Assembly: GCA_016713335.1 (NCBI GenBank)
Contig: JADJPH010000061.1
Span: forward strand, 1-47,965
Source: Candidatus Fredericiella danica
GTDB taxonomy: Bacteria; Chloroflexota; Anaerolineae; Caldilineales; Caldilineaceae
Reading direction: 5' to 3'
DNA: 47,965 nt
Position 1 is the stretch's first letter. Each line of letters begins with the position of its first letter. This document shows, piece after piece, positions 8,430 through 17,228 of this stretch. The translations under genes were made by a program, and so were the position numbers. The notes under the pieces were generated by a model that was not told where the DNA came from, did not search any database, and saw only the letters and a program-made list of their open reading frames with translations.

Positions 8430-10010
8430 ATGCAACATCAAACCATCGCCGTGATCGACTACGGCAGCCAGTACAGCCAACTGATCTGTCGCCGCGTGCG
8501 CGAAGCCAATGTCTACGCCGAACTCGTGTCGTGGGACAGGGCCGGTGAGGTCTTACCAAAGTTGCAACCGGCAGGCGTCATCCTCTCGGGTGGTCCGGCC
8601 AGCGTCTATGAGCCTGGTGCACCGGCGTTGCCCGACGCCGTGCTCGAAGCCGGCGTGCCGGTGCTTGGCATCTGCTATGGGTTGCAACTACTGGCCTATC
8701 GTCTGGGTGGGCAGGTGACGCCGGGGACTGAGCGCGAATACGGGGCTGCGGTTGTGCATGTGACAGGGCACAACACCAGTGGTGACAACTTGCTTTTCAC
8801 CGGGCTGCCCGCCGACCTGCAGGTGTGGATGAGCCACGGCGATCGCGTGGAGCGTCTGCCGGATGGATTTCTCGCCATCGCGCACAGCGCCAACTCGCCG
8901 CTGGCGGCCATCGCAAACGTCCAGCGTCGTATCTATGGCATCCAGTTTCACCCTGAAGTGGTGCATACCCCTGACGGCAGCAAACTACTGGCCAACTTCG
9001 TCAAGGGCATCTGCGGCTGCGTAGGCGACTGGACGCCTGGAAATTTCATCGCGGAAACCATCGAGCGCATTCGCACCCAGGTGGGGCCAGCTGGCCATGT
9101 GATCTGTGGTTTAAGCGGCGGCGTCGATAGCGCCGTCGTGGCCACGCTGATGCACCGTGCCATCGGTGATCGGCTTGCGTGCGTCTTTGTCGATCACGGG
9201 TTGCTGCGAAAAGGGGAGGCGGAGCAAGTCGTTGACACCTTCCAACGCCATCAAGGGATGCACCTGGTGGCAGTCGACGCCAAAGAGGACTTTCTGACCG
9301 ATCTGGCGGGCGTGACGGACCCAGAGGTCAAGCGCAAGCGCATCGGCGCACGGTTTGTGCGTGTCTTTGAAGCAGAAGCGGCGCGGCTGGCCGAGAGTTG
9401 GGGTGTTGAGGCGCCGGCATTCCTGGCGCAAGGGACGCTCTATCCGGACGTCATCGAATCGGCGTCGAGCACAGAAACGAAGAACGCACGCACGATCAAG
9501 ACCCATCACAATGTCGGCGGGCTGCCGCAGGATATGACCTTTCAACTGATCGAACCGCTGCGGATGCTTTTCAAAGATGAGGTCCGCACGGCGGGCGAAG
9601 CCCTGGGCTTGCCGGAGGAAATTGTGTGGCGCCATCCCTTCCCCGGCCCCGGTCTTGCCATTCGTTGTATTGGCGAAGTCACCTGGGATCGGCTGGAGAC
9701 ATTACGCGCGGCCGATGCGATTTTCTTGCAGGAGTTGCGCGACGCCGGGCTGTATCGGGCGACCAGCCAGGTTTTTGCCGTGTTGCTGCCGGTGCGCAGC
9801 GTCGGCGTGATGGGCGACGGGCGCACCTACGCCAATGCGCTTGCCTTGCGCGCCGTCACCACCGACGACTTCATGACCGCCGACTGGGCGCGGCTGCCCT
9901 ACGATCTGCTCGCACGCATCAGCAACCGGATCGTCAACGAGGTGCCCGGCGTCAATCGGGTGGTGTACGATATCTCCAGTAAGCCACCGGCTACGATTGA
10001 GTGGGAGTAG
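8430..10010 (+). CDS. guaA: GMP synthase (glutamine-hydrolysing)
   Basis: Converts XMP to GMP with glutamine and ATP, in the cytoplasm, the last step of guanine nucleotide synthesis. 526 residues, the usual length. The N-terminal class I amidotransferase domain has the nucleophile Cys82 (GICYGLQ) with His174 and Glu176 (FHPEV). The ATP-pyrophosphatase domain has the PP-loop LSGGVDSAV at about 228-236. The C-terminal dimerisation domain ends in the family's typical PPATIEWE. All motifs are intact and the gene is unbroken. It sits 8 bases after the peptidase gene and 14 bases before the next start, so it may be transcribed with them, although it is a housekeeping gene with no clear link to their roles. 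Confidence 0.98.
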   Translation: MQHQTIAVIDYGSQYSQLICRRVREANVYAELVSWDRAGEVLPKLQPAGVILSGGPASVYEPGAPALPDAVLEAGVPVLGICYGLQLLAYRLGGQVTPGTEREYGAAVVHVTGHNTSGDNLLFTGLPADLQVWMSHGDRVERLPDGFLAIAHSANSPLAAIANVQRRIYGIQFHPEVVHTPDGSKLLANFVKGICGCVGDWTPGNFIAETIERIRTQVGPAGHVICGLSGGVDSAVVATLMHRAIGDRLACVFVDHGLLRKGEAEQVVDTFQRHQGMHLVAVDAKEDFLTDLAGVTDPEVKRKRIGARFVRVFEAEAARLAESWGVEAPAFLAQGTLYPDVIESASSTETKNARTIKTHHNVGGLPQDMTFQLIEPLRMLFKDEVRTAGEALGLPEEIVWRHPFPGPGLAIRCIGEVTWDRLETLRAADAIFLQELRDAGLYRATSQVFAVLLPVRSVGVMGDGRTYANALALRAVTTDDFMTADWARLPYDLLARISNRIVNEVPGVNRVVYDISSKPPATIEWE

Positions 10011-10024
10011 GAAGAAGGGGGTTT

Positions 10025-11692
10025 ATGAGGCGCCGCGTTCCTCCCCTTCGTTATTGGTACTTCACCATTTCGGTTCTGGTGCTGCTTGCGCTTTTCCCGC
10101 TCTATACCAACTACAAGCAAATGGCCGCGCCGATTCCGCCCGGCGTCCACATCGATGGCGTCGACCTGAGCCGCCTCAAGGATCCGGCTGAGATCCAGGC
10201 CGTGCTGGAACCACCGCTTACACAACCGCTAGGGGTTCGTTTCCAGCAGACGATGTTGGTGCTGAAGCCGGAGGAAGTCGGCTTTACGCCGGACTTCTCC
10301 GCCACCATTGCCAGTGCGGGGCGCTACCTGGAAGGTTTTGACTTTGTCGACATCGCCGTGCGCGAGGCCATCGGTCTGCCGCAGCAGACACGCAATGTCC
10401 CCATCCAGGCGACGCTCGACGAAGCCAGGTTGCGCACGTGGTTGCAGCAGGTTTCTAATCAGTTCGATTACCCCCCCAGACCACCGCGGGTGCGGTTGCC
10501 TGAGTCAGCGATTGCAGCGGTGGCGGCAACCCCGGTGGTGACCACGACTGACAGTATCACGGCCACAGCAGCTCTGACGCTGCCGGCGCCAACGCCCACC
10601 CCAGTGCCAATTCGAGAGTTGGCCTGGATTCCCGGTGAGCCTGGGTATCAGGTTGACATCGATGCCAGCGCGGCGCTCGTCAGGGCAGGGCTGGCCAGCC
10701 TCCATGAACGGACGGTTGACCTGGCATTGGCCGCAGAGTCACCACCGCCGCCGGCGATGGCCGACCTGGCGGAACAGTTGCCGCGGGTGCTCGACACCTT
10801 CCCGGCGTTCAGTGGGGTGTACGTGCGGGATCTGCAAAGTGGGGATGAAGCGCAGGTCGACGGCGACGCCACTTTTTCGGGGATGACGACGCTGAAGTTA
10901 CCGCTGGCGGTGGCGGCGATGGCGCGCTTGCCGGCTGGAATTGCGAGTGGCGATGCCGAGGCGGAACAGGTGGGCGAATGGCTGGATCGAGCGATCGGTC
11001 AGGGCGACGATGCCGCGGCGGACCAGTTGCTGGGCTGGCTGGCCGGCGGCGACCCTGCCGCCGGGGCGCGCACCGTGACCGCGTTCATGCAGCAACTGGG
11101 CATGGAGAACTCGTACATTCAGGGTGGCTTCACGGCCGCACCATTGCCGGTGATTCCAACCACCGCAAACCAGCGCGAGAAACCAAACACGCGTGCCGAT
11201 CCAAACATCCAGACGACGCCCGGCGAGATCGGGCGGCTGCTGGCGTCGGTCTACGAATGCACCCAGGACACCGGTCCGTTGCGTACGACCTTTCCGGAGA
11301 CGGTGACGCCTGAGGAGTGCAGCCAGGTTCTGTTCTACTTCACGCACAATGAATTGCGCGACTTTCTCTGGCGCGGGTTGCCCGAATGGGATGACAAATG
11401 GGTGATTCACCAGCAGGGGTTGTCGCTCTGGCAGCACGGGGATGTGGCGTTGATCTGGGGTCCCACGGGGCCTTATGTTGTCAGCGTCTTTCTCTTCAAC
11501 CCGGGCCTTGTCTATTGGGACGTTGCCAACGGGGCCGGCGTTGATCTGAGCCGGATGATCTGGGAGTTTTTCGATTTCCGTCGCGCCGAAGGGGCGCCGG
11601 TGGCCGGGGATCCCCCGCAATTCGCGCCACCACCGGGCTACAAGCAGATCGACACGTACTTCCCGTCTGGCGCCAACCCTAAAGGAAAGTGA
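10025..11692 (+). CDS. Membrane-anchored beta-lactamase-fold protein, catalytic motifs degenerate
   Basis: A 555-residue protein with an N-terminal transmembrane anchor (YWYFTISVLVLLALF). Next comes a domain resembling the peptidoglycan-binding domain of VanW-type proteins (PPGVHIDGVDLSRL), a Pro/Thr-rich linker near residues 190-200, and a C-terminal class A beta-lactamase/serine hydrolase fold from about 250. In that fold the family's Ser-x-x-Lys is Thr288-x-x-Lys291 (GMTTLKLPL), the SDN loop is Gly327-Asp328-Asp329, and KTG reads Gln463-Gln464-Gly465. A role as a non-catalytic envelope protein is therefore likelier than hydrolysis, though Thr could act as nucleophile. I start at 10025, after AGGAAGAAGGGGG, rather than at 10001 inside guaA. 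Confidence 0.82.
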   Translation: MRRRVPPLRYWYFTISVLVLLALFPLYTNYKQMAAPIPPGVHIDGVDLSRLKDPAEIQAVLEPPLTQPLGVRFQQTMLVLKPEEVGFTPDFSATIASAGRYLEGFDFVDIAVREAIGLPQQTRNVPIQATLDEARLRTWLQQVSNQFDYPPRPPRVRLPESAIAAVAATPVVTTTDSITATAALTLPAPTPTPVPIRELAWIPGEPGYQVDIDASAALVRAGLASLHERTVDLALAAESPPPPAMADLAEQLPRVLDTFPAFSGVYVRDLQSGDEAQVDGDATFSGMTTLKLPLAVAAMARLPAGIASGDAEAEQVGEWLDRAIGQGDDAAADQLLGWLAGGDPAAGARTVTAFMQQLGMENSYIQGGFTAAPLPVIPTTANQREKPNTRADPNIQTTPGEIGRLLASVYECTQDTGPLRTTFPETVTPEECSQVLFYFTHNELRDFLWRGLPEWDDKWVIHQQGLSLWQHGDVALIWGPTGPYVVSVFLFNPGLVYWDVANGAGVDLSRMIWEFFDFRRAEGAPVAGDPPQFAPPPGYKQIDTYFPSGANPKGK

Positions 11693-11695
11693 ATT

Positions 11696-11999
11696 CTTAG
11701 GTACGGAGGAGGACGGAGGGAAACGATCAACGCGGAGACGCAGAGGGGTGCGGAGAGCGCGGAGGGGAGAAGGACGAAATCCCCCGCAGGGGCACAGAGA
11801 CCAGGGAGGAGCGGTCGCCAAGGAAGCGCAAGGGAGACAAGCAGTTCTCCCGCGAAGGAGGGCGCAGTGAAGCGCATCATGACCCGCGCAAGACCACAGA
11901 AAGCGCGGTGTTCCTTTCTTTGCGGTCTGTGTGCTTATGGCTATGTTCAGCTTCAGGATTCCCCTGCGGCTCTGCGTCTCTGCGGGAGATTTTTCGTTC
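11696..11999. repeat. GCGGAGACGCAGAG-type intergenic inverted repeats
   Basis: No convincing gene is seen between 11693 and 12304 apart from a weak short frame at 12000. The first 300 bases are low-complexity repeat sequence. GCGGAGACGCAGAG near 11731-11745 returns in inverted form near 11965-11985 (TGCGGCTCTGCGTCTCTGCG). ACCACAGAAAGC near 11891 faces TTTCTTTGCGGTCTGTGTG near 11915-11935. Several CACAGAGA and GGGAGG blocks lie between. The style matches the repeat at 6115-6380, and both follow the 3' end of a long gene. A role in mRNA ends is only a guess. Confidence 0.65.
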
Positions 12000-12146
12000 T
12001 TGAAGACGGTGGACTATATCACGGAGCGCGGCAGCCGCGGCAGCCGCGATGATTTCGAACGTGTCTTGCGCACGATTGGCGAGAGCCCAGCTCCGCCGCT
12101 TGATGCGGATCGACTTCCGGAAGGGTATCCGCTAAATCTACCCTGA
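12000..12146 (+). CDS. Possible short acidic protein or gene fragment
   Basis: A weak call. A 48-residue frame (TTG start) reads LKTVDYITERGSRGSRDDFE and ends at 12146 in YPLNLP. The part around DYI..RGSR..FE.VL resembles small conserved proteins often found beside toxin genes, but there is no ATG, no ribosome site and no toxin next to it. It directly follows repeat sequence, so it may be the tail of a gene cut by the repeat. The remaining 150 bases up to the next gene hold only a small hairpin (GCCTG/CAGGC near 12193-12206). Confidence 0.25.
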   Translation: MKTVDYITERGSRGSRDDFERVLRTIGESPAPPLDADRLPEGYPLNLP

Positions 12147-12304
12147 TCGTCGGACGATCTCCGGTCCTGGCTAAACGGACAGGGAAAGACTTGCCTGGAG
12201 CCAGGCGCTACTCCCACTGAAAATGCGTACACTACGTGCAGACAGCAAACAAATCGCTGAAAGCAAGCACCGAGCATAAAAAGCGCAATTTTCAGGGGGA
12301 CACA

Positions 12305-12904
12305 ATGGCAAGCGAACGTTCGAATGGTGGGTTGATCGGCGGCGCATTCTTGATGGGGTTGGGCGCGTTGGCGCTGTTGGCGCAGTTTGCCGGGAGCAAC
12401 TTCTGGACTGATTTCTGGCCAATGTTGGTGCTCGGTACGGGTATTCTCTTCTTTGCAGGCATGGTGATTGGCGGTCGCGGCGCCGGTGGGCTGGCAATTC
12501 CGGGCACGATTATCACCACAGTGGGCACGATCCTGCTGCTCCAGATGCGTTTCGGTTACTGGCACGCCTGGTCGTACGCCTGGACCTTGATCATCATGTC
12601 AGTCGGCGCGGGCATCTTCATCAAGGGGCTTTGGGACGGGGATGAGAATTCCCGGCGCGCGGGCGCCATCGTCGGCGGCATCGGCTTCATCCTGTTCCTG
12701 GTCTTTGGGTCGTTCTTTACGCTCGGCTTTGGCGTGCTCGGCTTCCCGCTTGCCGCCAGGCTCGTGTGGCCGGTCGTCATGATGGCCGTGGGTCTCTTCC
12801 TCGTGTTGCGGTGGAGCGCCCGCCTTGGCCAGCGCACCTACGGGGTGTCGCATCTACCGGATGAACCGGGCAACGACAGCAGTTCGCAGATGGCGGCCCG
12901 GTAG
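12305..12904 (+). CDS. Multi-pass membrane protein, LiaF/DUF5668-like
   Basis: A 199-residue membrane protein with six or seven hydrophobic segments spread over its length (for example GGAFLMGLGALALLAQFAG at about 10-28 and GGIGFILFLVFGSFFTLGFG in the second half). The pattern of short Gly-rich helices around FWPMLVLGTGILFF and LVWPVVMMAVGLFLVLRW is that of the N-terminal membrane region of LiaF-like and DUF5668 proteins, which often accompany envelope-stress sensors. No soluble domain is present. The ATG at 12305 follows AGGGGGACACA, a good ribosome site; the frame is open further up but without support. It stands alone between a repeat region and a terminator hairpin. The precise function is unknown. 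Confidence 0.75.
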   Translation: MASERSNGGLIGGAFLMGLGALALLAQFAGSNFWTDFWPMLVLGTGILFFAGMVIGGRGAGGLAIPGTIITTVGTILLLQMRFGYWHAWSYAWTLIIMSVGAGIFIKGLWDGDENSRRAGAIVGGIGFILFLVFGSFFTLGFGVLGFPLAARLVWPVVMMAVGLFLVLRWSARLGQRTYGVSHLPDEPGNDSSSQMAAR

Positions 12905-12930
12905 AAACAAGCCATTTAAATCGAGTACCC

Positions 12931-12964
12931 AGATGAGCCATCCCAAATTCGGGATGGCTCATCT
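12931..12964. terminator. Bidirectional terminator hairpin
   Basis: A perfect 14-bp inverted repeat (AGATGAGCCATCCC at 12931-12944 and its complement at 12951-12964) with a 6-base loop. It lies between two genes that converge on it, stops at 12904 and 12971, so it can end transcripts from both sides. There is no long T-run. Confidence 0.8.
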
Positions 12965-12970
12965 CTTCAT

Positions 12971-13570
12971 CTACTCCCCCGACCGGAGGTTCTGGATTGC
13001 GACCGGGTTGTAGCGAATGTCGGTAAAGACGCCGTGACAACCCTCGCCCGTGGGTGACTGGGTCGAAAAACCCACCGCCAGGGGGCTGGTCTTGCGCAAT
13101 GCAAAGTAACGCACCATCCGCCAGTAGTTCCCATCCTCCGAATAGTGAAAAGCAAATGCCTTTCCCAACCCGGTCACACGAAGGAAGCAATCCCGGCGCA
13201 GTAGCGCCGTTGAATTGCAGTCGTCGGAGACGTCATTGTTGATCACGGAGACGACGGTGGGCTCACCTTGCGGTGAGAGTTCGAAGCAGAGTTTCGCCCA
13301 GTGTTCATCATCGACAAAGAGCATCAGGACACAGGCATCGTAGGTGGACGCAAAGTCGACAGTCACATGCGCCGACAGGGTGAACTGTGCATCTGGCGCA
13401 AACAGCAGTCGCGGGGAATTGGCAACGGTGACCTCGCCCATTGGGTCAGTGAAGAGATCGGTGCGGGGTCCGGCCGTGATATGCAGCGCCTGCTCTGCGT
13501 ACTCCCAAGATTGGGGTAGGACCGTCCACACAGGTGCAGCCGGCAGGCCGGGGATCGACAGTTCGGTCAT
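12971..13570 (-). CDS. DUF1349 family protein
   Basis: A 199-residue soluble protein of the DUF1349 family (jelly-roll/concanavalin-like fold, related to regulation of enolase protein 1). Family features seen are the aromatic N-terminus (ALHITAGPRTDLFTDP), the central block FTLSAHVTVDFASTYDACVL, and FHYSEDGNYWRMVRYFAL with SPLAVGFSTQSPTGEG near the end. Members probably bind carbohydrates, and no catalytic function is established. I start at the ATG at 13570 (MTELSIPGL), which follows AGAGG at a normal distance, instead of the longer open frame to 13624. It is transcribed alone, divergent from the secreted SH3b protein, and ends at the shared terminator. Confidence 0.85.
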   Translation of the reverse strand: MTELSIPGLPAAPVWTVLPQSWEYAEQALHITAGPRTDLFTDPMGEVTVANSPRLLFAPDAQFTLSAHVTVDFASTYDACVLMLFVDDEHWAKLCFELSPQGEPTVVSVINNDVSDDCNSTALLRRDCFLRVTGLGKAFAFHYSEDGNYWRMVRYFALRKTSPLAVGFSTQSPTGEGCHGVFTDIRYNPVAIQNLRSGE

Positions 13571-13670
13571 TTCGCATCCTCTCAGTTGTTTGTTGAGCGC
13601 ATCCAGTTTCGAACGATGCGGCAAATTACCATGATTCAGACAGATGGCTAGTGCGTATTGGACGCAGGAA

Positions 13671-13679
13671 TGCTATGAT
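13671..13679 (+). promoter_or_regulatory. Candidate extended -10 promoter
   Basis: TGCTATGAT is an extended -10 match (TG-N-TATGAT) about 75 bases before the start of the secreted SH3b protein, in the gap between divergent genes. No good -35 box is seen at 17 bases. Prediction only. Confidence 0.35.
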
Positions 13680-13755
13680 CAAAGCACGCATTGTAGCAAA
13701 CGTCGCCACCGCGCTGCTAGCCATGGGTCACGATTGTTGGCGAAAGGAGCAATTT

Positions 13756-15285
13756 ATGCGTCATGCAATACAGTTCTGCCTAAGCGTAGTTGTAGTGCTG
13801 GCTCTAGCGCCCACCGCAGTGATCGCTGCGGGGATCACGCACACCCCGATCCGTCAGGACCCGGCAACTTCCATGCCACTCCTGTTTTCCGACGATTTCG
13901 CCGGCAAGGACCCGGGCTGGGAAATCGGGACCGAGGCGGATGGCGAGTTTCGCCGCGCCGGCGGCGTGCTCTACGTCCGTGACATCAAGCAATCGCCGAT
14001 TCCGACCGGTCTCGATGCGCCAATCAAGGCTGCCGATACGGTAATTGAGGTCGACAGCAAGCTTGTCAGCGGTGCGGAAAGCACCTGGATGTCTGCGTTC
14101 TGCCGCGGCAAGGGGGGGAGCGACTTTGCCTTCTATTGGCGTGCAGATGGAATGTACTCTGCGGTGCTCTGGATCGATGATGACGGCGTACGTGAAGCGG
14201 CCTCGGCGCATACGGATGCCATTCATCACGGGACAGGCGCATTGAATCATATCAAAGTCTCCTGCATCGGCGACCGGCTCGAAGGCTGGATCAATGGTGT
14301 CAAATTGGTGGACTGGGTGGATGATCGCCTCAGCAGTGGTTCACCTGGTCTCGGTGTCGAGGTAATCGAGGGCGAGACCGCTGAGGCCGCTTTCGATAAT
14401 TTCATCGTGTACGGTACGAAGTCGCAAACAGCGACGCCGGAGCTCCCCAGTGAGCCAACCGTGGGCGGATTAAAAGTCACTGTGAACAACCCGACTTTGA
14501 ACGTACGTTCCGGTCCGGACACTACCTACGCGAAGATCGGCGCTGTGAAACAAGGGGATTTATTACCGGTGCTTGGCCGCAACGACGGCTGCACCTGGGC
14601 ATACGTCGAGACCCCGGCCGGCGCCGGCTGGGTCAGTGCGGCCTACGTGAAGTTCAATGGCGACTGTGAATTGGCGCCTCTGGTCACCAGCGATGCAACA
14701 CAGGCGCCGGGTAAGACTACGCCGCCAGCGACTGCCACCGAGGCCAGTGGGAATTCGCAGGCGCCCAAGAGCACGCTCGTGACAGGCTTTGAAACCTTTG
14801 GCACGTGGCGGCGCGGCGATGAACCGTGGGCCGAGTTCACCCAGGCCGGCGAACAGTTCACCAACGGTAAATACAGCGGTAAACTCGCCTACGACTTTCC
14901 GGCCGATGTACCGAACGATCGCAACTACGTGGTCTTTCTCCGCGCCATGCCGATCGCGGGCAAACCGGACGCATTGCGCATGCAGGTGTACGGCGATGCA
15001 TCGGGCGCCTTCTTAAATGCATGGATCAAGGATGCGGCGGGTCAACGCTGGCAGTTCACTTTTGGCCCGGTGACGCATAGTGGGTGGCGACGATTGGAAG
15101 CGCCGCTCGACACGACGCTCAAGTGGCCGGTGCAACGCCTCGACGGGAGCGGCAAGGCGCTCACCTATCCGCTTACGTTTGAGGCGCTGGTGCTGGACTA
15201 TCCAACCGACAAACGGGCACATGGGAGTCATCTACGTCGATCAACTGACCGCCGTGACGACTCAATAGAGAACGCCCTGAAATAG
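13756..15285 (+). CDS. Secreted protein with LamG-like, SH3b and C-terminal carbohydrate-binding-like domains
   Basis: About 505 residues. A signal peptide (residues 1 to about 23, hydrophobic FCLSVVVVLALAPTAVIAA) is followed by a concanavalin/LamG-like domain at about 30-220 (LLFSDDFAGKDPGWEIG, then FDNFIVYGT). A bacterial SH3 domain follows at about 240-300 (LNVRSGPDTTYAKIGAVKQG, WVSAAYVKF), then a Thr/Pro/Ala linker and a beta-rich domain like those that bind carbohydrates. Start 13756 follows AAAGGAG; the frame upstream to 13651 is unsupported. Near 15222 a one-base shift spoils the end: the other frame gives GVIYVDQLTAVTTQ and stops at 15268, which is the likely true C-terminus. A cell-surface role in binding wall or glycans is inference. 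Confidence 0.8.
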   Translation: MRHAIQFCLSVVVVLALAPTAVIAAGITHTPIRQDPATSMPLLFSDDFAGKDPGWEIGTEADGEFRRAGGVLYVRDIKQSPIPTGLDAPIKAADTVIEVDSKLVSGAESTWMSAFCRGKGGSDFAFYWRADGMYSAVLWIDDDGVREAASAHTDAIHHGTGALNHIKVSCIGDRLEGWINGVKLVDWVDDRLSSGSPGLGVEVIEGETAEAAFDNFIVYGTKSQTATPELPSEPTVGGLKVTVNNPTLNVRSGPDTTYAKIGAVKQGDLLPVLGRNDGCTWAYVETPAGAGWVSAAYVKFNGDCELAPLVTSDATQAPGKTTPPATATEASGNSQAPKSTLVTGFETFGTWRRGDEPWAEFTQAGEQFTNGKYSGKLAYDFPADVPNDRNYVVFLRAMPIAGKPDALRMQVYGDASGAFLNAWIKDAAGQRWQFTFGPVTHSGWRRLEAPLDTTLKWPVQRLDGSGKALTYPLTFEALVLDYPTDKRAHGSHLRRSTDRRDDSIENALK

Positions 15286-15315
15286 AGTGCCGTGGCTGAC
15301 TCGCTCACGGCACTC
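15285..15315. terminator. Bidirectional terminator hairpin
   Basis: A perfect 10-bp stem, GAGTGCCGTG at 15285-15294 with its complement at 15306-15315, and an 11-base loop. It sits exactly between the convergent ends of the SH3b protein and the phosphotriesterase-like gene. A weak T-containing tail follows. Confidence 0.75.
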
Positions 15316-15321
15316 TCCTTG

Positions 15322-16240
15322 TCACCGGCTGAAGGCTTTGAATGGGTTGACGTGCGTCAACTGCCAGAGTGTGGCCGATTCGACGCCGGCCGCCGCCAAC
15401 TTTGGCAGTAGCGTGCTGGACAGATGCGTGAATGGGAGCGGCGCCGCGCCAGGTTTTGAGGGGTCATACCAGCCGCGGTCATGGCTCAGCAGCAACTGCT
15501 TGCCAAAGCCGGCATCCAACACGCGCCGGATCTGCTCGACATGCCAGGCGTCGTCGAAGCCTTCACTCCCAATCGCGTCGTATTCAAGCCAGCAACCACG
15601 GTCCGCCATTTCCAGGTGCAGGGCAAAGTCAGGCTCGGCCTGCGTATGGATCCAGATGAAGCGTTCGGGGGAATAGCCGGCATCCTCAATGATGTTCAGT
15701 TGATCCCGGACCACCCGGCCCCGGATGGTGTGGCTTCCGATCACCGCGTTCGTATAGCTACCAGCGACCGCAGCCGCACGCAGGATTTTGGTTTCACCTG
15801 CGGTCAAGCCATCGTCGCCAGCGCTTAGTTTGATCCACCCAGCTTTCACGCCGGTCTCTTCGATTTGGTGGGTCAGTTCCCCGACCATCCAGTCGGTCAG
15901 TTCGGTCTCGGTGGCAGCGTGCGCCCAGGCGGGGACCCAAGGCTCGCGATAGATGCCGGTGGGAACCACAATCGGAAACCTGGCTGCCAAGCGACACATC
16001 GCGCACGATGTCCACCCGCCTGCCGACGCCGATCGGCGTACATTCGACCAGTGCCGAGACGCCGGCTGCGCGCGCCTGGGCGAGTTGCGGCTGCATCACC
16101 GGAATCACATCAGCGCTTTGCGCCGACCGCCAATTCTCTTCTTCAATTGGGCCAAGGTCGACGAAGATGTGTTCGTGGGGCAGGATCAAACCAAGTTGTT
16201 CGGCGCCGAGATCGCCGACCGTCGTGATCAATGCGGGCAT
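15322..16240 (-). CDS. Phosphotriesterase-family lactonase, frameshifted
   Basis: Amidohydrolase-superfamily metal enzyme of the phosphotriesterase/PTE-like lactonase group, about 305 residues. Metal ligands are seen as His22-x-His24 (LPHEHIFVDLG), a Lys expected to be carbamylated (AGWIKLSAG), and downstream histidines in GSHTIRG, IHTQAE and LLSHDRGWYDP. Start 16240 follows AAAGGA. One single-base shift near 16000 splits the gene: the upstream frame loses homology after GRRVDIVRD and the lower frame resumes with FPIVVPTGIYREPW. It is last in a minus-strand group behind FucD and uppP. Many such enzymes open sugar or homoserine lactones; a fuconolactonase role would fit FucD, but that is inference. 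Confidence 0.82.
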
Positions 16241-16376
16241 GGGGTAAGGGTTCCTTTCTTCGCAGTCTGACAGAGCGATGGTAAGGCAAAACTCGAACGT
16301 CATTGATTCGGATGGTCGCAGCGCTGCGACCTCTATTTACCGGCGGCAATGCCAGGCAACACTCATCGAACTGTCG

Positions 16377-17197
16377 CTATGCAAAGCCCCGCCAGAACAC
16401 CCACACCAGAACAAGGATCCCTACCACGATGCGATAGTAGGCAAAGATCCGGAAGTCGTGGTGAGCCAGATACCGCAGCAGCCAGCCAATCGCCACGAGC
16501 GCAGTCAAGAATGCAGTGATTGTGCCTACGGCGAGGAGCAACGCATCGTAGGCGGAGATATTCTCAATGTCGGTGGCAAGCGAGAAGATCGTTGCCATCC
16601 CCAGGGTTGGCAGCGCCAGGTAGAAAGAAAACGCCGTTGCCGTTACGCGGTCAAGTCCGGTCAGCAGACCGCCGATGATCGAAGAGGCCGAGCGTGATAC
16701 GCCTGGGATCAGGGCAAGCGTCTGGGCGAGACCAATGCCCAACCCTTGTTTCCACCCGACCTCCGTGAGCGCATGTGTGCGCACATTGTGTTTGCGGCGG
16801 TCCGCCCAGAGGAGCACGAAACCGCCAATGATCATCGAGAAGGCCACGACTGTGGGTGAAAAGAGCACCGCCTTGATCCACTCGTGGAGAAGAACGCCAG
16901 CAGTCCGGCAGGGATGAACGCAACGATTAAGCTGAGCCAGAAGCGCTGGACGCCGCGATCATGCGTCACCGTCTTGAACTGGTTCCAGATATCACGATGG
17001 TAAAACCAGAGCACGGCAAGCACGCCGCCCAGTTGGATGAAGATCTCGAAGGTTGGCGCCAGTTCTTCAGGAAAATCGATCAAATCGCCGACCACAATCA
17101 GATGGCCGGTGGAGGAGATGGGCAGAAACTCGGTGATGCCTTCGACGATGCCCATCACAATGGCTTTGAGGATATCGATAACAATCGTTGGATTCAT
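16377..17197 (-). CDS. uppP: Undecaprenyl-diphosphatase, frameshifted
   Basis: Integral membrane enzyme that dephosphorylates undecaprenyl pyrophosphate to recycle the lipid carrier for cell-wall and polysaccharide synthesis. About 272 residues after repair, the normal size. The N-terminal signature GIVEGITEFLPISSTGH is present, with the Glu and Ser/His residues used in catalysis, and the second signature IPGVSRSASSIIGGLLTG carries the conserved Arg. A one-base shift near 16870-16885 breaks the frame between the two halves (LLAFFS and LFSPTVVAFSMIIGG). The start at 17197 (MNPTIVIDILKAIVMG) fits the family. It lies 31 bases after FucD on the same strand. Confidence 0.92.
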
Positions 17198-17228
17198 TTG
17201 AAAGATCCGGTGCTTCTATTTAGCCGGC

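Noticed and set aside
10898..11821. A 307-codon minus-strand frame opposite the beta-lactamase-fold gene
   Set aside because: It overlaps a protein with a clear fold on the other strand and shows no family motif.
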